Translations under genes and position numbers: made by a program
In this document: positions 26,371-36,324 of the stretch, piece after piece
How the letters are laid out: the number at the start of each line of letters is the position of its first letter
Numbering within the stretch: the stretch's first letter is position 1
Origin: JBAOHV01 sp963714875
Lineage (GTDB): Bacteria > Actinomycetota > Acidimicrobiia > Acidimicrobiales > Microtrichaceae
Length of the DNA: 64,000 nucleotides
Direction: 5' to 3'
NCBI GenBank assembly: GCA_963714875.1
Contig: CAVQQI010000011.1
Coordinates: forward strand, 124,001-188,000
The notes under the pieces: model-generated
Database searches by the model: none
The model's input: only the letters and a program-made list of their open reading frames with translations
Told to the model about the DNA's origin: nothing

Positions 26371-26696
26371 GACGCCTGTTCTGGTTGGGAGTCGGCGCGG
26401 TGGCCGGCGCCTCGGGCACGGTGTGGGCCGAGCGCAAGGTCCGGACCCGGGTCGAGCAGCTCGGTCCGGAGCACCTCGCGATCGCAGCAGGGAACCGTGC
26501 CCGCGAGGTCGGTCGTTCCGTCGTTGACGCGGTCGTCGAGGGCCGCGACGCGATGCGTGAGCGTGAGGACGAGCTCCGCGGCGACAGGAGCACATGGCCG
26601 AGGAGCGGTCCGCCGCCGCACCGCAGCGTCGTCGCAGGCTCCAGCACCCGTCCGTCGACCGGCAGCTGGTCACGGGGAACCACTCGCCACCGTTGA
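26367..26696 (+). CDS. small single-pass membrane protein, C-terminus uncertain
   Basis: 109 aa as read. The first 20 residues form a hydrophobic helix (LFWLGVGAVAGASGTVWA), followed by a basic/acidic helix to about residue 72 (EGRDAMREREDELRG). After that the sequence becomes Ser/Thr/Pro/Arg-rich and unlike a natural continuation. A different frame across 26590-26640 reads RRQEHMAEERSAAAP and fits the preceding helix better, so a frame error near 26580-26595 is possible. The start overlaps the previous stop (ATGA). Such small proteins are often found just before alaS in this lineage; no function is known to me. Confidence 0.55.
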   Translation: MRRLFWLGVGAVAGASGTVWAERKVRTRVEQLGPEHLAIAAGNRAREVGRSVVDAVVEGRDAMREREDELRGDRSTWPRSGPPPHRSVVAGSSTRPSTGSWSRGTTRHR

Positions 26697-26750
26697 GCTC
26701 ACCGCGGCAACGGGCGTCGCCACAGATGACCTCCGCTGCTGGCTCACCGG

Positions 26751-26756
26751 TAGGCT
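26751..26756 (+). promoter_or_regulatory. -10 box of leaderless alaS promoter
   Basis: TAGGCT, 9 nt before ATG 26766. Two further in-frame ATGs follow within 24 nt, but 26766 fits the box best. Confidence 0.45.
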
Positions 26757-26765
26757 GGTCGCTCC

Positions 26766-29367
26766 ATGCCCTCCGCCATGCGCCCCATGACCGCCGACGA
26801 GTTGCGTACGGCGTGGACCGAGTTCTTCGCAGCACGAGGGCACACCGTGGTGCCATCGGGAAGTCTGCTCCCGACGCACCCGTCGGCCCCGATGTTCACC
26901 AACTCGGGCATGATGCCGTTCGTGCCGTACTTCCTCGGAGAGGAACCGGTGCCGTATGACCCGCCCCGGGCGGTGTCGGTCCAGAAGTGCGTCCGTGCCG
27001 GCGGCAAGCACAACGATCTGGACGCCATCGGTCGTTCCGCCCGACACCTGTCGTTCTTCGAGATGCTCGGCAACTTCAGCTTCGGCGACTACTTCAAGGC
27101 CGAGGCGATCCCCTGGGCGTGGGAGTTCGTCACCGGCGTGCTGGGCGTCGACGGCGATCGCCTCTGGGTGACCTGCCACGTCAGCGACGACGAGGCCGAG
27201 GACATCTGGGCCGACGTCGTGGGCGTGCCCCGCGAGCGCATCCAGCGGCTCGACAAGGACAACTTCTGGGAGATGGGCGAGACCGGTCCGTGCGGCCCGT
27301 CGACCGAGATCTTCTACGACCACGGGCCCGACCACGGTCCCGACGGCGGTCCTGCCAACGAGGCGGCCGACCAGCGCTACGTCGAGATCTGGAACCTGGT
27401 CTTCACGCAGTACTTCCGCAACGCGGACGGTTCGCTGTCTGACCTGCCCAGTCGCAACGTCGACACCGGCGCCGGTATGGAGCGGATCCTCGCGGTGCTG
27501 GCCGGCAGCGCCTCGCTGTACGCAGCCGACGTGCTGTCGGAGCTGGTGGACCGCGCCGAGCAGGTCACGGGCCATCGCATCGGCCAGGGTGAGCTGTCCG
27601 ACATCGCCCTCCGGTTGCTCGCGGACCACACGCGTACCGCTGCGTTCCTGGTCGCCGACGGCGTGGTGCCCTCCAACGAGGACCGCGGCTACGTCCTGCG
27701 GCGGATCATCCGGCGTGCGGTCCGGTTCGCCTACATGCTCGGTGTCGAGCAGCACGTCATGGTGCCGATGGTCGAACGCTGCATCGAGATCATGGGCGGC
27801 GCCTATCCCGAGCTGATCCAGCAGCGCTCCTCGGTGCTGGACATGATCGGTCGGGAGGAAGAACGGTTCCGTCGGACCCTCGCACGGGGCTCTGCGCTGC
27901 TCGACACCGAGCTGGCTGCGCTCCCCGAGGGCGGCATGCTGGACGGGCGCGTCGCGTTCGAGCTCCACGACACCTTCGGCTTCCCGCTCGAGGTCACACG
28001 AGAGATGGCCGAGCTGCGAGGCGTGAAGGTCGACACCGACGGCTTCGAGGAGGCGATGGCCGAACAGCGCGACCGTTCGCCGCGCTGCTGGCCGGTCCAC
28101 GGGTGTGGCATCAGGTGACGAGGTCGACCTGTTCCGGGCGTTGCTCGCCGAGCACGGCACCACCGACTTCACCGGACGCGACGAACTGGAATCCACCGCA
28201 ACGGTGCTCGCGGTGATCGGTGACTCGGTCGTGCTGGATCGCACCCCGTTCTACGCCGAGTCCGGCGGCCAGGTGGGTGACACCGGTGTCATCGCCGGTC
28301 CCTCCGGAGCGCTGCGGGTCCTCGACACGACCTACGCCCTACCCGGACTGCACCGCCACACCGTGGAGATCCTCGAGGGTGCCGTCGAGGTGGGCCAGCA
28401 GGTGACGGCGTCGGTCGACGCCGAACGCCGGGCGGCGATCAAGCGCAACCACACCGCGACGCACATCTTGCACTGGGCACTGCGGGAGGTGCTCGGGGAC
28501 CACGTGAAGCAGCAGGGATCCTGGGTCGGTGCTGACCGCCTGCGGTTCGACTTCGCTCACTTCGATGCGATCACCCCGACGGAACTGGTCCGCATCGAGG
28601 ACCTCGCGAACCACGAGATCCTCTCCAACGCACCGGTTCGGCACTTCGAGACCTCGATGGAGCAGGCCCGTGCGCTCGGCGCCATCGCGTTCTTCGGTGA
28701 GAAGTACGGCGACGTCGTGAGGGTGCTCGAGGCCGGGCCGCACAGCACCGAGCTCTGCGGCGGCACCCATGTCAGCGCGCTCGGCGACATCGGCCCGCTC
28801 AAGGTGATCTCCGAGGGTTCGATCGGCTCGAACATCCGCCGGATCGAAGCAGTCACCGGTTTCGGCCCGATCGAGCGCCTGCGGGAGCAGGGAGCGCTGG
28901 TGCGCACCGCTGCGGACATGGTCGGGGTGGCACCGGACGACCTGGTCGAGGGCATCGACCGTCGACTGGGCGAGCTGAAGGCGATGCGCGACGAGCTCAA
29001 GTCGTTGCGCAGGGAGCTCGCCGGGAACCAGGCGGGCGAGCTCGTCGCTGCTGCGGTCGACGGCGTGCTGGTGACACAGGTCGACTGCGATTCGCGCAAC
29101 GACCTGCGCGACCTCGCGGTTGCGTTGCGCGATCGCCCTGGCATGTCGGTGGTCGTGCTGGGCAGCTCGCCCGGAGGGAAGGGCGCGGCGTTGGTCGCCG
29201 CGGTGTCTCCCGACAGCGGCGTGAACGCGGCCCAGCTGATCGCCGAGGCGACCCGTACCATCGGCGGAGGGGGCGGCAAGGGCGACGAGTTGGCGGTCGC
29301 CGGTGGTCGCGACCCCGAACGCCTTCCCGATGCACTGGATCAGGTCCGAGCGCTGCTGGGGTCATGA
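26766..29367 (+). CDS. alaS: alanyl-tRNA synthetase (frame broken once)
   Basis: Class II synthetase charging tRNA-Ala; the reconstructed length is about 866 aa. The catalytic domain has MFTNSGMMPFVPYFLG, the motif-2 region SVQKCVRAGGKHNDLD, and FFEMLGNFSFGDYFK. The editing domain has the zinc/His motif HTATHILHWALREVLG and later ELCGGTHVSALGDIG. The C-terminal C-Ala domain ends in TIGGGGGKGDELAVAGG. The frame shifts by +1 at about 28075-28082: AEQRDR in the first frame joins RRAAGRSTGVASGDEVDLF in the second. AlaRS is indispensable, so the slip is most likely a sequence error. The stop overlaps the ruvX start (ATGA). Confidence 0.95.
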
Positions 29368-29852
29368 GGGCGCTCGGTGTCGACCTGGGCTCCCGACGCA
29401 TCGGCGTGGCGTTGTCGGACTCCGCGGGCACGGTGGCCTCGCCGTTCGAGGTGGTGGAGCGGTCAGGTGACCGCCAGCGCGACCACCGCCGACTCGCGGC
29501 GCTGGTCGACGAGGCAGAGGCGGAGATCGTCGTCGTCGGTGTCCCGTATTCGATGGACGGCACCGTCGGCCCGTCGGCCCGACGTGCGCTGGCAGAGATC
29601 CGTGTGCTCGGACGCGCGCTCCGCGTGCCCGTGGAGACCTACGATGAGCGGCTGAGCACCGTCACGGCGCACCGGTCGCTGCGGGAGATGAACGTGGGAG
29701 CGGCGACTCGTCGCCGGGTGGTCGACAAGATCGCCGCTGCGGTCATCCTGCAGTCCTGGCTGGATCATCGTGGCGCCGTGCCGAACGACGATCGCCCCGA
29801 CTCGGATCCCCCCACCGACCCCCGCCGGACCATCAAGGACGACCCCACGTGA
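29364..29852 (+). CDS. ruvX: RuvX/YqgF family pre-16S rRNA nuclease
   Basis: 162-aa RNase H-like protein involved in 16S rRNA 5'-end maturation. Motifs: LGVDLGSRRIGVALSD at the start, VVVGVPYSMDGTVG in the middle, YDERLSTVTAH, and DKIAAAVILQSWLD at the end, covering the catalytic acidic residues. It has a charged C-terminal tail. ATG overlaps the alaS stop and the stop overlaps the mltG GTG (GTGA). The alaS-ruvX-mltG-aroE run is strongly conserved in actinobacteria. Confidence 0.94.
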   Translation: MRALGVDLGSRRIGVALSDSAGTVASPFEVVERSGDRQRDHRRLAALVDEAEAEIVVVGVPYSMDGTVGPSARRALAEIRVLGRALRVPVETYDERLSTVTAHRSLREMNVGAATRRRVVDKIAAAVILQSWLDHRGAVPNDDRPDSDPPTDPRRTIKDDPT

Positions 29853-31234
29853 CGCCACCGGATGAGTTCGACCACCTCGAGGTGAAGCCCGTCGTGCGGC
29901 CCCGTCGGTCGGATCCGCAGGAGTCGCCGCGATCTCCGGCTCGACGGCCCGATGCTCAGCGGCGGCAGGAGCCGAAGGGGTCCGCCCCGCGGCGCCCCGG
30001 TGGTCAGCAACCTCAGCAACCTCAGGACCCTCGGGCTCGGCAGCGGGCAGAGGAGCCCCAGCGGCCCCGGTCCGCGCCCGGGAACGCGCAGCGGCCGCGG
30101 CCCACCCGGCCCGAGCCGGGGCGACCGGGGCCGGCGGGCGGGCGACCCAGGGCCGCCTCGGGGGACGACTACGTCGTGCTGCCGCCGCCCACCAGCGGGG
30201 CCCGACGATTGCTCGCCGTGGGTGGGATCGCCGTGATGGTGCTGGCCATCTTCATCGGTGGGCTGCTGCTGTGGGCCTCGCGTCAGGTGGACCCGTCGGG
30301 TGAGCCGGGCGAGCTCGTGGCGTCGGTCGTGGTCCCCAGCGGATCCTCGACCGACTCGATCGCCGAGCTGCTCGCAGACGAAGGGGTGATCTCGAACGCA
30401 CGGATGTTCCGCTACTACGTCGGATGGAAGGGCGCAGGCCCCTGGGACGCAGGCGAGTACGTCGACTTCCGCACGGGGTCCTCGTTCGATGAGGCGATCG
30501 AGGTGCTCGATTCGGGGCCCGTGCCGCCACAGGCGCGGGTCGTGCGCATCATCGAGGGGCGACGCCTCTCGGACGCCCTGGTGCAGATCTCCGAGCAGTT
30601 GCCGGCACTGACCGTCGAGGTGCTGCAGGAGACGCTCGATTCCGGCGCGGTGACCTCGGCCTACAAGCCGCCCGAGGTCACCAGCTGGGAGGGGCTGTTG
30701 TTCCCCGACACCTACGAGTTCGATGAGGCCGTCACCGCCCAGGAGGTCCTCCAGACCATGGCGACGAAGATGGAGGACGTGCTCGACGGGCTGGGGTACG
30801 ACAAGGCCGAGACGCTCCAGGGACGCAGCGCGTACGAGTTGATCACGATCGCCTCGCTCATCGAGAAGGAGACCGGCGCTCCGCCGGAGGAGCGGGGCAT
30901 GATCTCCCGGGTCATCTCGAACCGGCTCGACGATGGCGAGACGCTGGGCATCGACGCCTCGGTGCTCTACGGGCTGGGCCGCGACGCGGGTGAGCTCACC
31001 AGGTCCGACCTGGACACCGAGACGCCGTACAACACCCGGATCGTCACCGGGTTGCCGCCCACACCGATCGCGCTGGCCGGCGAGGCGTCCCTCGCTGCGG
31101 CGATCGATCCGAGCGACGGCGATTGGCGGTACTACGTGCTGGTGGCCAACGACCCACCACGGCACTTCTTCACCGACGACTACGACGAGTTCCTCGAGGC
31201 CAAGTCCGATGCGCAGGCCGAGGGGGTCTTCTGA
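29849..31234 (+). CDS. mltG: endolytic murein transglycosylase MltG
   Basis: Cuts nascent peptidoglycan strands and so sets glycan length. 461 aa. An unusually long, Pro/Arg/Gln-rich cytoplasmic region of about 120 residues precedes one membrane helix (near 121-143, VGGIAVMVLAIFIGGLLLWA). The extracytoplasmic YceG/LysM-like part follows, with EGLLFPDTYEFD, the catalytic Glu339 in ASLIEKETG, and the C-terminal YNTRIVTGLPPTPIALAGE. The GTG start overlaps the ruvX stop. The basic disordered N-terminus might bind divisome partners; that is inference. Confidence 0.93.
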   Translation: MTPPDEFDHLEVKPVVRPRRSDPQESPRSPARRPDAQRRQEPKGSAPRRPGGQQPQQPQDPRARQRAEEPQRPRSAPGNAQRPRPTRPEPGRPGPAGGRPRAASGDDYVVLPPPTSGARRLLAVGGIAVMVLAIFIGGLLLWASRQVDPSGEPGELVASVVVPSGSSTDSIAELLADEGVISNARMFRYYVGWKGAGPWDAGEYVDFRTGSSFDEAIEVLDSGPVPPQARVVRIIEGRRLSDALVQISEQLPALTVEVLQETLDSGAVTSAYKPPEVTSWEGLLFPDTYEFDEAVTAQEVLQTMATKMEDVLDGLGYDKAETLQGRSAYELITIASLIEKETGAPPEERGMISRVISNRLDDGETLGIDASVLYGLGRDAGELTRSDLDTETPYNTRIVTGLPPTPIALAGEASLAAAIDPSDGDWRYYVLVANDPPRHFFTDDYDEFLEAKSDAQAEGVF

Positions 31235-31236
31235 GC

Positions 31237-32085
31237 GTGAGGGCGGTCACGGCCCGGACCCAGGTGGTCGCGGTCATCGGCGACCCGATCGACCACTCAC
31301 TCTCGCCGGTCATCCACAACGCCGGCTTCGCCGAGCTCGGGCTCGATTGGGTCTGCGTCGCGCTGCCCGTGGCAGATGGGGGAGCGGTGGACGCGTCGCT
31401 GGCGATGCGCACGCTCGGGCTGCGGGGGATGTCGGTCACCATGCCCCACAAGTCCGCCATCGTCGCCGGAATGGATCGCCTCACAGAGGTCGCATCGACA
31501 CTGGGGTCGGTGAACTGCGTCACCCTGCGAGATGCAGAGCTGATCGGGGACAGCACCGATGGCGCCGGGTTCCTCGACGGGCTGCAGGCCGATTTCGATT
31601 TCCACCCTGCTGGTGCCGACTGCGTGGTGCTGGGGGCGGGCGGTGCGGCGCGCGCGGTGATCCTGGCGCTGATCGGTGCCGGTGCCAGATCGGTCCGCGT
31701 GATCAACCGGACGCGTTCGCGAGCAGAACACGCCGCGGCGCTGGGTGGCCCGAGCGCTGCGGTGGGAGCGGCATCCGACGTGGCGCAGGCCGACCTCGTG
31801 GTGAACGCCACCCCGGTGGGAATGGGTGCCACACCCGGCGCAGGAGCCGGCCTGGCGTTCGACGCAGCCCTGTTGCGGCCCGGTCAGGTGGTGGCTGAGC
31901 TCGTCTATCACCCGGCGGAGACCGAGCTCATGGCAGCAGCACGCGCCGCTGGTGCCCGCACCGCGAACGGCGTGTCGATGCTGGTCCACCAGGCGGCGGT
32001 CGCGTTCACGCACTGGACCGGTGAGCCCGCACCGGTCCGGGCGATGACGGCCGCGGCGATCGACGCCATGGAGCGACACCACTGA
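31237..32085 (+). CDS. aroE: shikimate dehydrogenase
   Basis: NADPH-dependent step of aromatic amino-acid synthesis: 3-dehydroshikimate to shikimate. 282 aa. The substrate site is clear (GDPIDHSLSPVIHN, then VTMPHKSAIV with the catalytic Lys, and STDGAGFLDGL with the catalytic Asp). The cofactor domain has VVLGAGGAARAVILAL and INRTRSRAEHAAAL. GTG 31237 begins 3 nt after the mltG stop and gives the usual N-terminal length. It is the first gene of the aro group here, but separated from aroK by two unrelated genes. Confidence 0.95.
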   Translation: MRAVTARTQVVAVIGDPIDHSLSPVIHNAGFAELGLDWVCVALPVADGGAVDASLAMRTLGLRGMSVTMPHKSAIVAGMDRLTEVASTLGSVNCVTLRDAELIGDSTDGAGFLDGLQADFDFHPAGADCVVLGAGGAARAVILALIGAGARSVRVINRTRSRAEHAAALGGPSAAVGAASDVAQADLVVNATPVGMGATPGAGAGLAFDAALLRPGQVVAELVYHPAETELMAAARAAGARTANGVSMLVHQAAVAFTHWTGEPAPVRAMTAAAIDAMERHH

Positions 32086-32088
32086 GGT

Positions 32089-32103
32089 GGCGGCAGCGCC
32101 GCC
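32089..32103 (+). terminator. possible weak terminator hairpin after aroE
   Basis: GGCGGC-AGC-GCCGCC, a 6-bp GC stem 4 nt after the aroE stop. There is no T-tract. The remainder of the 222-bp gap to the next gene (to 32307) shows no gene, only the strong ribosome binding site AGGAGG at 32295-32300. Confidence 0.3.
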
Positions 32104-32307
32104 GCCGTGGCGACGCTCCAGGTGTCGGGACCTCGCGGGGACTCCTGCGGACCGGCGGGCGTCGGCCACTCCGGTCCCGGCCGATGCGAGCGCCGTTCGC
32201 TCCTGGGTCGTTCGGCCCAGAGAATTGTTGAACCCCTGTGCCGAGTGTGCCGATGAAGGACACATCTGCCGGACTTCCGGCCACCGAGCACAGCAGGAGG
32301 ACGACCC

Positions 32308-33505
32308 GTGGCGCTCCAGGGAACCATCGATGCCTTTCCCTTGACCGATGTGTTGCAGCTGCTCTCGTCGTCGACGCGCAGTGGACGTCTGATGCTGGAT
32401 GGCGACCGGGGTCATGCGGATCTGTGGTTGGACGAGGGCTCGGTGGTCGGCGGCGACACCGCCACGCCCAGCGACAGCGCTGCTCAGCTGGTGTTCGAGA
32501 TGCTGCGCTTCACCGACGGCGCGTTCGTCTTCGACGGTCCGATTGCTCCCGATGCGGTGCCATCGCACAGCGTCGTTCCGACGACGCTCGATGACTGCCT
32601 CGTCGAAGCGGCCTCCCTGCTCGAGGAGTGGTCGCGCATCGAAGCGGTCCTGCCATCGCGCCGACACGCGATCCGCCTCGCCGCCGAGCTGCCGGAGTCG
32701 TCCATCACGGTGAGCGCCGACGAGTGGCGACTGCTGGCGATGCTGGGGGAGGAGTCGACCGCCGCCCGGTTGGCCGAACGGCTGGGAAGTGGGGAGTTCG
32801 ACACCAGCGCGCTGATCGTCGCGATGGTCGAGCGCTCGATGCTGGTCATCGATGAGCCGACGGTCCAGGACACGGCGCCGACGGCCGAGGGCGCGGCGCG
32901 GTCGACCCCGGATCAGGATGGCGGTGGTCATGACGCGAACGGTGCTGCCGACGGTGGGTTCGCCGCGGCCGAGGGCGACCCCGTCGGGCGCGCCACCGGA
33001 GGAGCCGGTGTCGGAGGACTCGTCCTTCCCGGAGCGTTTCCCGATCGATGACCTGTTGAACGACGAGGGGGCCGCGCCCGGTGGGAGCTGGTCGGAGGGG
33101 TCGGCCGAGGGCTCACGACTCGCTGCGGCCCAGTCCTTCGAGCCGCTCGGGGCCGAGGCGTTCTCGCACGAGACGGTCGCCGGCGCCGACCACGACGTGC
33201 AGGGGCGCACCGCAGAGGCCTGGGACGACGTGGTGGCCGGGTTCGATCCAGCAACCCTGCGCCCGACCGGCCAGGACCCGTCGGTGGCGTCGACGGGTGA
33301 GCGGCCAGATGCGGTCGACAGCTCTGCCCACGGCGTCGACGACACCGCCGATGAGGTCCTGCGTCAGATGTCGCGGCTGAGCCCGAAAGCCGCCGAGGCG
33401 ATCGCCGCGGCGCTGGGCACGCCGGCGGCGATCGCGCCCGAGGCGGAGGGTCCGCTCGACCGCACCGACGGCGACGGACCGGTCACCTATCTGGGGTCGT
33501 TCTGA
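32308..33505 (+). CDS. DUF4388 (PATAN-like) domain protein, frame broken once
   Basis: Residues 1-110 form a DUF4388 domain: GTIDAFPLTDVLQLLSSSTR, then SGRLMLDGDRGHADLWLDEG and the MLRFTDGAFVFDG strand. A winged-helix-like stretch follows (WRLLAMLGEESTAARLAERL). In the frame of the start codon the protein ends at 33051 after 247 aa, but a +1 frame beginning near 32985-32995 continues naturally (APPEEPVSEDSSFPERF) to 33505, giving about 398 aa with a long acidic linker and a C-terminal helix (LRQMSRLSPKAAEAIAAALG). I read this as one gene with an insertion error. DUF4388 proteins are often associated with response-regulator and small-GTPase signalling; the role here is unknown. AGGAGG 7 nt upstream fixes GTG 32308. 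Confidence 0.68.
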
Positions 33506-34718
33506 TGCGCGGCGAGACGCACCCGCTCGGACACGGCCCGATCTGGAGTCTGGGCACGGCGCCCGAGTCGAGCGGCTCCACCGTTGCAGAACCGCCCGTG
33601 GTGAACGCGACGCAGGCCCCGTCGTTGCCGGTACGGTGGACGACGAGCGCGGTGGTGGAACCACAACTCGACGTGCGCGGAGGAGTCAGCGACGTGGTCG
33701 GAGCCGGTGACGGACGGGGGCAGGAGACGATGTCCGACGTGTCGGAACCGGAGCCCGATGCGGTCGCCAGGGGATGGGTGGTCCCCCCCGGCGGATCACG
33801 TGTCGAGGCGCTCTTCGTGCTCGCCGGCACGTCGCTCGGCATCGGTCGGGTCGAGCGCGCCGCGTCACCGGTGTGGCTCAACCTCGACGACCTGGTCAAC
33901 CTCGATGCCATCGGCGACCCGGTCGACGGGCTGACCGAGGTCGAGATCACGATGGAGGACCGACGGGTGATCGGCGCCGGATGGCCCGCGCAGTTCTGTG
34001 ATGCCGTCGTCGAGCAGTTGCTCGTCAGCAGCGGAGCGCCCACGGCGACCCCCGGATCGCCGGCGGCCACTCCCCACCCCACGCCACCGGCGGCGCCGGA
34101 CGTCCACGGTTCCGCCCGTCGTCGGGCCCGACCCCTCGGAGGCCGCGCCGACGGCCGGCGATGACGTGCTGCGGGCCGAAGCGGGCACTGTGCCGGCGAG
34201 CGCCGCCGACCCCGTCGCGTCCACAGATGCCGCACCAGCAGGTGTCGCGGACTCCGCTGGCAGAGCTCCGCGCCGCGCGACGCACCCTCCGCTGGCACAG
34301 CTCCGCGCCCGCTGCGCAGGTCGCCGCACCCTCCGCCGTGCCCGTTCCCGTTCCCGCTCCGGACGAGGGGTCGCCGGCGCTCGAGCTCGAGGACGTCGTG
34401 TATCTCGGCGGCTACCCGGGTCAGAGCAAGCGGCGCAAGAAGTGCACCGTGCGCATGTCGCGCCAGGCGCTCGAGCTGGACGGCCCCGGCGACATGCACT
34501 TCCGGGTCGGTTGGGACGTCGTACGCACCATCGAGGTCCAGAACTCCGACGAGGCCCGGTTCCGGATGAACACCAAGATCCACCGCGACGCCTCTGCGCT
34601 GGTGATCGAGTGCGATCAGGACGTCTCGATCCTGCTCGAGGCTCGTGACTGTCCCACCATCGCGCTGCGCTCGGCCATGTCACAACTGCTCGCCGGGCTC
34701 GCCGTCGTGGTGGTGTGA
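33505..34718 (+). CDS. unknown protein with two possible PH-like domains (frame broken twice)
   Basis: I do not recognise this family. Two compact regions are joined by a Pro/Ala-rich linker. The first (about 33760-34035) reads FVLAGTSLGIGRVERA, VWLNLDDLVNLDAIGD and VEITMEDRRVIGAGW. The second (about 34380-34700) reads LEDVVYLGGYPGQSKRRKK, MSRQALELDGPGD and RVGWDVVRTIEVQNSDEA. Both have the alternating strands plus final helix expected of bacterial PH-like domains. Continuity needs two +1 slips, near 34096-34104 and 34240-34255. ATG 33505 overlaps the DUF4388 stop; GTG 33694 (GGAGGAG upstream) and ATG 33730 (CAGGAG upstream) are credible alternative starts. The gene precedes aroK with a 4-bp overlap. 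Confidence 0.5.
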
Positions 34719-35236
34719 GGCGGGTCGCCGACCGCCATCTGGCGCTGATCGGTCTGTCGGGGACCGGGAAGTCGACGTTGGCGCCCTTGTTGGCCTCACA
34801 TGTCGGCGGTCGCACGGTGGTGGATCTGGACCGGGTCGTGGAACGCAGCCTCGGCCGGTCGACCGCGGAGCTGTTCGCCACCGACGGCGAGGGGGCGTTC
34901 CGCGCCGCGGAGTCACAGGCCCTGCTGGAGGCGCTGCAGGGGCCGCCAGCGGTGATCGCCACCGGTGGCGGGGTCGTCCTTGCCGCGGACAACCGGGCGG
35001 CCCTGCGGGACTCGGCGCTGGTCGTGTGGCTCCGAGCCGATCCCAGCGACCTGCACCGACGTCTCGAGCACACCGACGAGCAGCGCCCGCTGCTGGGCGA
35101 CGACCCCGCGGGAGCGCTGGCCCGGATGAACGCGGAGCGCACAGCGCTGTATCGCAGCGTGGCGGACCTGGAGGTCGATGTCGGTGGGGCCACCCCTGAC
35201 GATCTGGCCGACGAGATCGCCCGGCTGCTGAGCTGA
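34715..35236 (+). CDS. aroK: shikimate kinase
   Basis: Phosphorylates shikimate at the 3-hydroxyl. 173 aa, normal length. The P-loop GLSGTGKST is at residues 13-21. The shikimate-binding segments follow: DLDRVVERSLGRS, EGAFRAAESQAL, and ATGGGVVLAADNRAAL. The lid (LLGDDPAGALARMNAERTALY) is conserved. GTG 34715 overlaps the upstream stop (GTGTGA). An aroB promoter and mini-ORF follow in the 79-bp gap. Confidence 0.95.
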   Translation: MRRVADRHLALIGLSGTGKSTLAPLLASHVGGRTVVDLDRVVERSLGRSTAELFATDGEGAFRAAESQALLEALQGPPAVIATGGGVVLAADNRAALRDSALVVWLRADPSDLHRRLEHTDEQRPLLGDDPAGALARMNAERTALYRSVADLEVDVGGATPDDLADEIARLLS

Positions 35237-35268
35237 GCCGGTCCGACCGGATCGCGCCCGGGCGGCAG

Positions 35269-35274
35269 TACGCT
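35269..35274 (+). promoter_or_regulatory. -10 box ahead of the aroB mini-ORF
   Basis: TACGCT, 6 nt before GTG 35281. The spacing is the same as for leaderless genes in this window, but the start codon it serves belongs to a 12-codon ORF rather than to aroB itself. Confidence 0.4.
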
Positions 35275-35280
35275 CGCTGC

Positions 35281-35319
35281 GTGCAGTGCAGCAGGCGTGA
35301 CGTTCCGAGGCGACCGTGA
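35281..35319 (+). CDS. 12-codon leaderless mini-ORF ending on the aroB start codon
   Basis: GTG 35281 opens MQCSRRDVPRRP, and its TGA (35317-35319) overlaps the aroB GTG (35316-35318). It is placed exactly as if it were the first translated codon of the transcript from the TACGCT box. Overlap of stop and start would couple aroB translation to reading of this peptide. No protein function is implied; a regulatory leader or chance are both possible. Confidence 0.35.
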   Translation: MQCSRRDVPRRP

Positions 35320-36324
35320 TCACCGTCGAGGTGCCGCTGTCGGGTGGGCGCGCGTACCCGGTCCTGGTCGGCGAAGGGATCCTCGATGAGCTCGCCGCCG
35401 TGCTGCCCGACGGCGCACGTCGCATCGCCGTGGTCACCCAACGCGAGATCCCGGTCCAGGTCGACCCCGGGCGCGACCACCGGGTGTTCCACATCGGGCA
35501 GGGCGAGTCGTACAAGTCGTTGTCGACCGTCGAGCGGCTGTGCGAGCAGTTCGCCGAGTGGGGACTCACCCGCAGCGACTGCGTCGTCGGCGTTGGTGGA
35601 GGGATGGTCACCGACGTCGCCGGGTTCGCAGCAGCGGTGTTCCACCGGGGACTTCCGGTGGTGCACGTGCCCACCACGCTGCTGGGCCAGATCGACGCCG
35701 CCATCGGCGGCAAGACCGGGGTGAACCTCTCGGCCGGAAAGAACCTCGTCGGTTCGTTCTGGCAACCCGACGCCGTGCTGTGCGACACCGCCACGCTCGC
35801 CACGCTGCCACCGCGGGAGTGGCGGTGCGGGTTGGGTGAGCTGGCCAAGTACCACTGGCTCGGTGGCGGGCGGCTGGACGAGCTGGATCTGGAGCACCAG
35901 GTGGCTGAGTGCGTGCGCATCAAGGCCGATGTGGTGGCCGCCGACGAACGGGAATCCGGCCGCCGGGCGCTGCTGAACTACGGCCACACGCTCGCCCATG
36001 CCCTCGAGATCGCCGGCGACCACGACCTGCGCCACGGCGAGGCCGTTGCGATCGGATTGGTCTACGCAGCCGAGCTGGCCAGGGCGCTGGGGCGGATCGA
36101 CGATGCAGCTGTCGCGGAGCACCGCCGCGTCGTCGGCGCCTACGACCTCCCCGACGACGATCCCGGACGGCATTGATGTCGATGAGTTGGTCGCCCTGAT
36201 GGGTCGTGACAAGAAGGTGCTCGACACGGGCCTGACCTTCGTCCTGGACGGTCCGCACGGGCTCGAGGTGGTCGCCGGGGTCGAGGCGGACACGGCACGC
36301 GACACGATCGGAGCGTTGCGATGA
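35316..36324 (+). CDS. aroB: 3-dehydroquinate synthase (frame broken once)
   Basis: Cyclises DAHP to 3-dehydroquinate, the second shikimate-pathway step. Reconstructed length is about 335 aa. NAD- and metal-binding parts are present: GGGMVTDVAGFAAAVFHRG, VPTTLLGQIDAAIGGKTGVN, NLVGSFWQPDAV, and RALLNYGHTLAHALE with HGEAVAIGL (metal His). The frame shifts by +1 near 36155-36165: GAYDLPDD in the first frame joins IPDGIDVDELVALMGRDKK in the second, giving the normal C-terminus. GTG 35316 has a short GAGG 5-8 nt upstream inside the mini-ORF. The stop overlaps the aroQ ATG. Confidence 0.93.
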
